From Chitinophagaceae bacterium (GTDB lineage Bacteria; Bacteroidota; Bacteroidia; Chitinophagales; Chitinophagaceae), in the NCBI GenBank assembly GCA_947454235.1, contig CANGIY010000014.1, forward strand, positions 47,330 through 111,329: a stretch of 64,000 nucleotides of DNA. Reading direction: 5' to 3'. Within the stretch, counting starts at the first letter, position 1; each line of letters opens with the position of its first letter. This document shows, piece after piece, positions 63,317 through 64,000 of the stretch. The notes beneath the pieces are model-generated. The model did not search any database, had not been told where the DNA came from, and was given only the letters and a program-made list of their open reading frames with translations. Both the position numbers and the translations under genes were made by a program.

Positions 63317-63451
63317 ATTTTGGTTTGGAAAAATTTTGAGCGAAGTTACTTGCTATGATATTTAGTGTGTTCAATTCAACAATGCAATATAACAAAATTT
63401 AAGTTAAAACGAGGTCCCTAAGGGTGAGGTGTTGAAAACGTGTGTTTGAGT

Positions 63452-63480
63452 AAAAAAAAGACCGGCACGAGGCCGGTCTT
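63452..63480 (-). terminator. Rho-independent terminator for the truncated tonB gene
   Basis: AAGACCGG and CCGGTCTT pair around CACGAG-type loop; on the minus strand it is followed by a run of T (AAAAAAAA on the plus strand). It sits just after the stop of the TonB gene at 63503. Confidence 0.82.
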
Positions 63481-63502
63481 GAAATATTATTTGTGTAATT
63501 AC

Positions 63503-64000
63503 CTAGTCAAGTCTGAAAGTGATAGGCTGTGTGTAACTTACTTTTACAGCTTTACCATTCATTTTACCTGCTTTCCACTTAGGCATTTGCGAGATTACGC
63601 GTTTTGCTTCTTCATCGCAACCTGCACCAATACCTTTTAAGATTTTGATGTCGGTAATAGAGCCATCTTCGTTTACTACAAACTGAACAGCTACACGACC
63701 TTGAACACCGGCCTCACGCGCAGATTCAGGGAACCTGATATTCTTAGCGAGGAACTCCTGAATATTGTAACCAGGTTCAGGCATTTGCTCCACGAACTGA
63801 TAGATTTGTGGAGGAGGCGGGGCAGAAACAACACCTGTACTAGGTGGTGCTACAATACCCGGATCAATTGCATCTGGGTTACCTTCCTTTGTTTCTTTAC
63901 CTGCGTTGGTTACTTTATCTTGTGGTGGTGGCACCTCATTTTCCTTCACCTCTTCATCCTTTTTAATTACCGGCGGTGTAAATTTTACCGTTGGTTTTTG
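63503..64000 (-). CDS. TonB family protein, 5' part outside window
   Basis: C-terminal portion (~165 residues seen) of a TonB protein, open at the window edge; the ORF-track start at 63949 is an internal GTG. Going out of the window the frame reads ...PTVKFTPPVIKKDEEVKENE, the usual Bacteroidota TonB linker wording. The TonB C-terminal domain reads YQFVEQMPEPGYNIQEFLAKNI, FPESAREAGVQGRVAVQFVV, NEDGSITDIKILKGIG and WKAGKMNGKAVKVSYTQPITFRLD, almost interchangeable with the TonB at 34347. A terminator lies downstream. Probably another TonB/ExbD-linked transducer; its partners lie outside the window. Confidence 0.9.
   Translation of the reverse strand, partial: QKPTVKFTPPVIKKDEEVKENEVPPPQDKVTNAGKETKEGNPDAIDPGIVAPPSTGVVSAPPPPQIYQFVEQMPEPGYNIQEFLAKNIRFPESAREAGVQGRVAVQFVVNEDGSITDIKILKGIGAGCDEEAKRVISQMPKWKAGKMNGKAVKVSYTQPITFRLD

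Overview
The window is chromosomal DNA from a member of the Bacteroidota, probably a Chitinophagales/Sphingobacteriia-type organism. This rests on several secreted proteins with type IX secretion (T9SS) C-terminal sorting domains, one gliding-motility-associated C-terminal domain, DUF4369/DUF5106 thioredoxin-like lipid-envelope proteins, many Bacteroidota-type -7 promoter elements (TAnnTTTG), weak Shine-Dalgarno sequences, moderate A+T richness and the RecQ/PolX/FtcD/YHYH repertoire. No rRNA, tRNA, CRISPR array, phage or insertion sequence was recognised. Most of the window is ordinary core genome with short intergenic gaps.

Layout. 1-2068 (minus): complex I genes nuoC-nuoD-nuoH, with no nuoE/F/G between D and H and no nuoB next to C. 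2560-10361: two NHL-repeat secreted T9SS proteins flanking an LprI-like small protein and a PolX/PHP protein with a degenerate polymerase site, then an outer-membrane-type hypothetical. 10387-12539 (minus): UPF0173 hydrolase and 23S rRNA m5U methyltransferase RlmD. 12806-17884 (plus): two tandem DUF4369/DUF5106 thioredoxin-like proteins with PDI-like CGHC sites and a double-parvulin prolyl isomerase, which look like an envelope protein-folding module. 18052-25845: methyltransferase, small Cys/Lys-rich secreted protein, FtcD bifunctional enzyme, YVTN beta-propeller, HI0933-like flavoprotein, MFS exporter, TraB/GumN protein. 25911-30695 (minus): di-haem peroxidase, YHYH protein, SPOR protein, sigma-54.

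30852-36834: alanine dehydrogenase-folB pair, an old-yellow-enzyme, then exbD-tonB-phosphopantetheinyl transferase and a proline-rich DUF1573 protein. 37011-41657 (minus): a 1209-residue lectin/Ig-repeat surface protein and a lipoprotein. 41843-47161: small hypothetical, RecQ, aconitase. 47421-50780: two-lobed aspartic-protease-like protein, small basic secreted protein, BNR-repeat T9SS protein. 50892-59286: UMF1-family MFS, GT2, secreted amidotransferase-like protein, beta-ketoacyl-ACP synthase, RsmI-like methylase, isoaspartyl peptidase, PurE, PhoH.

59348-62095 is the only clearly accessory-looking segment: a tandem pair of lipoprotein genes, one of them a pseudogene (one frameshift and two in-frame TGA codons), then palindromic repeat elements on both sides of a class A (subclass A2-like) beta-lactamase. 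The window ends with a GAF-histidine kinase and a second, truncated TonB gene. I did not see a convincing novel multigene system; the most interesting items are the repeat-flanked beta-lactamase, the decayed lipoprotein duplicate, the CGHC/parvulin module, the catalytically degenerate PolX and the nuoCDH arrangement.
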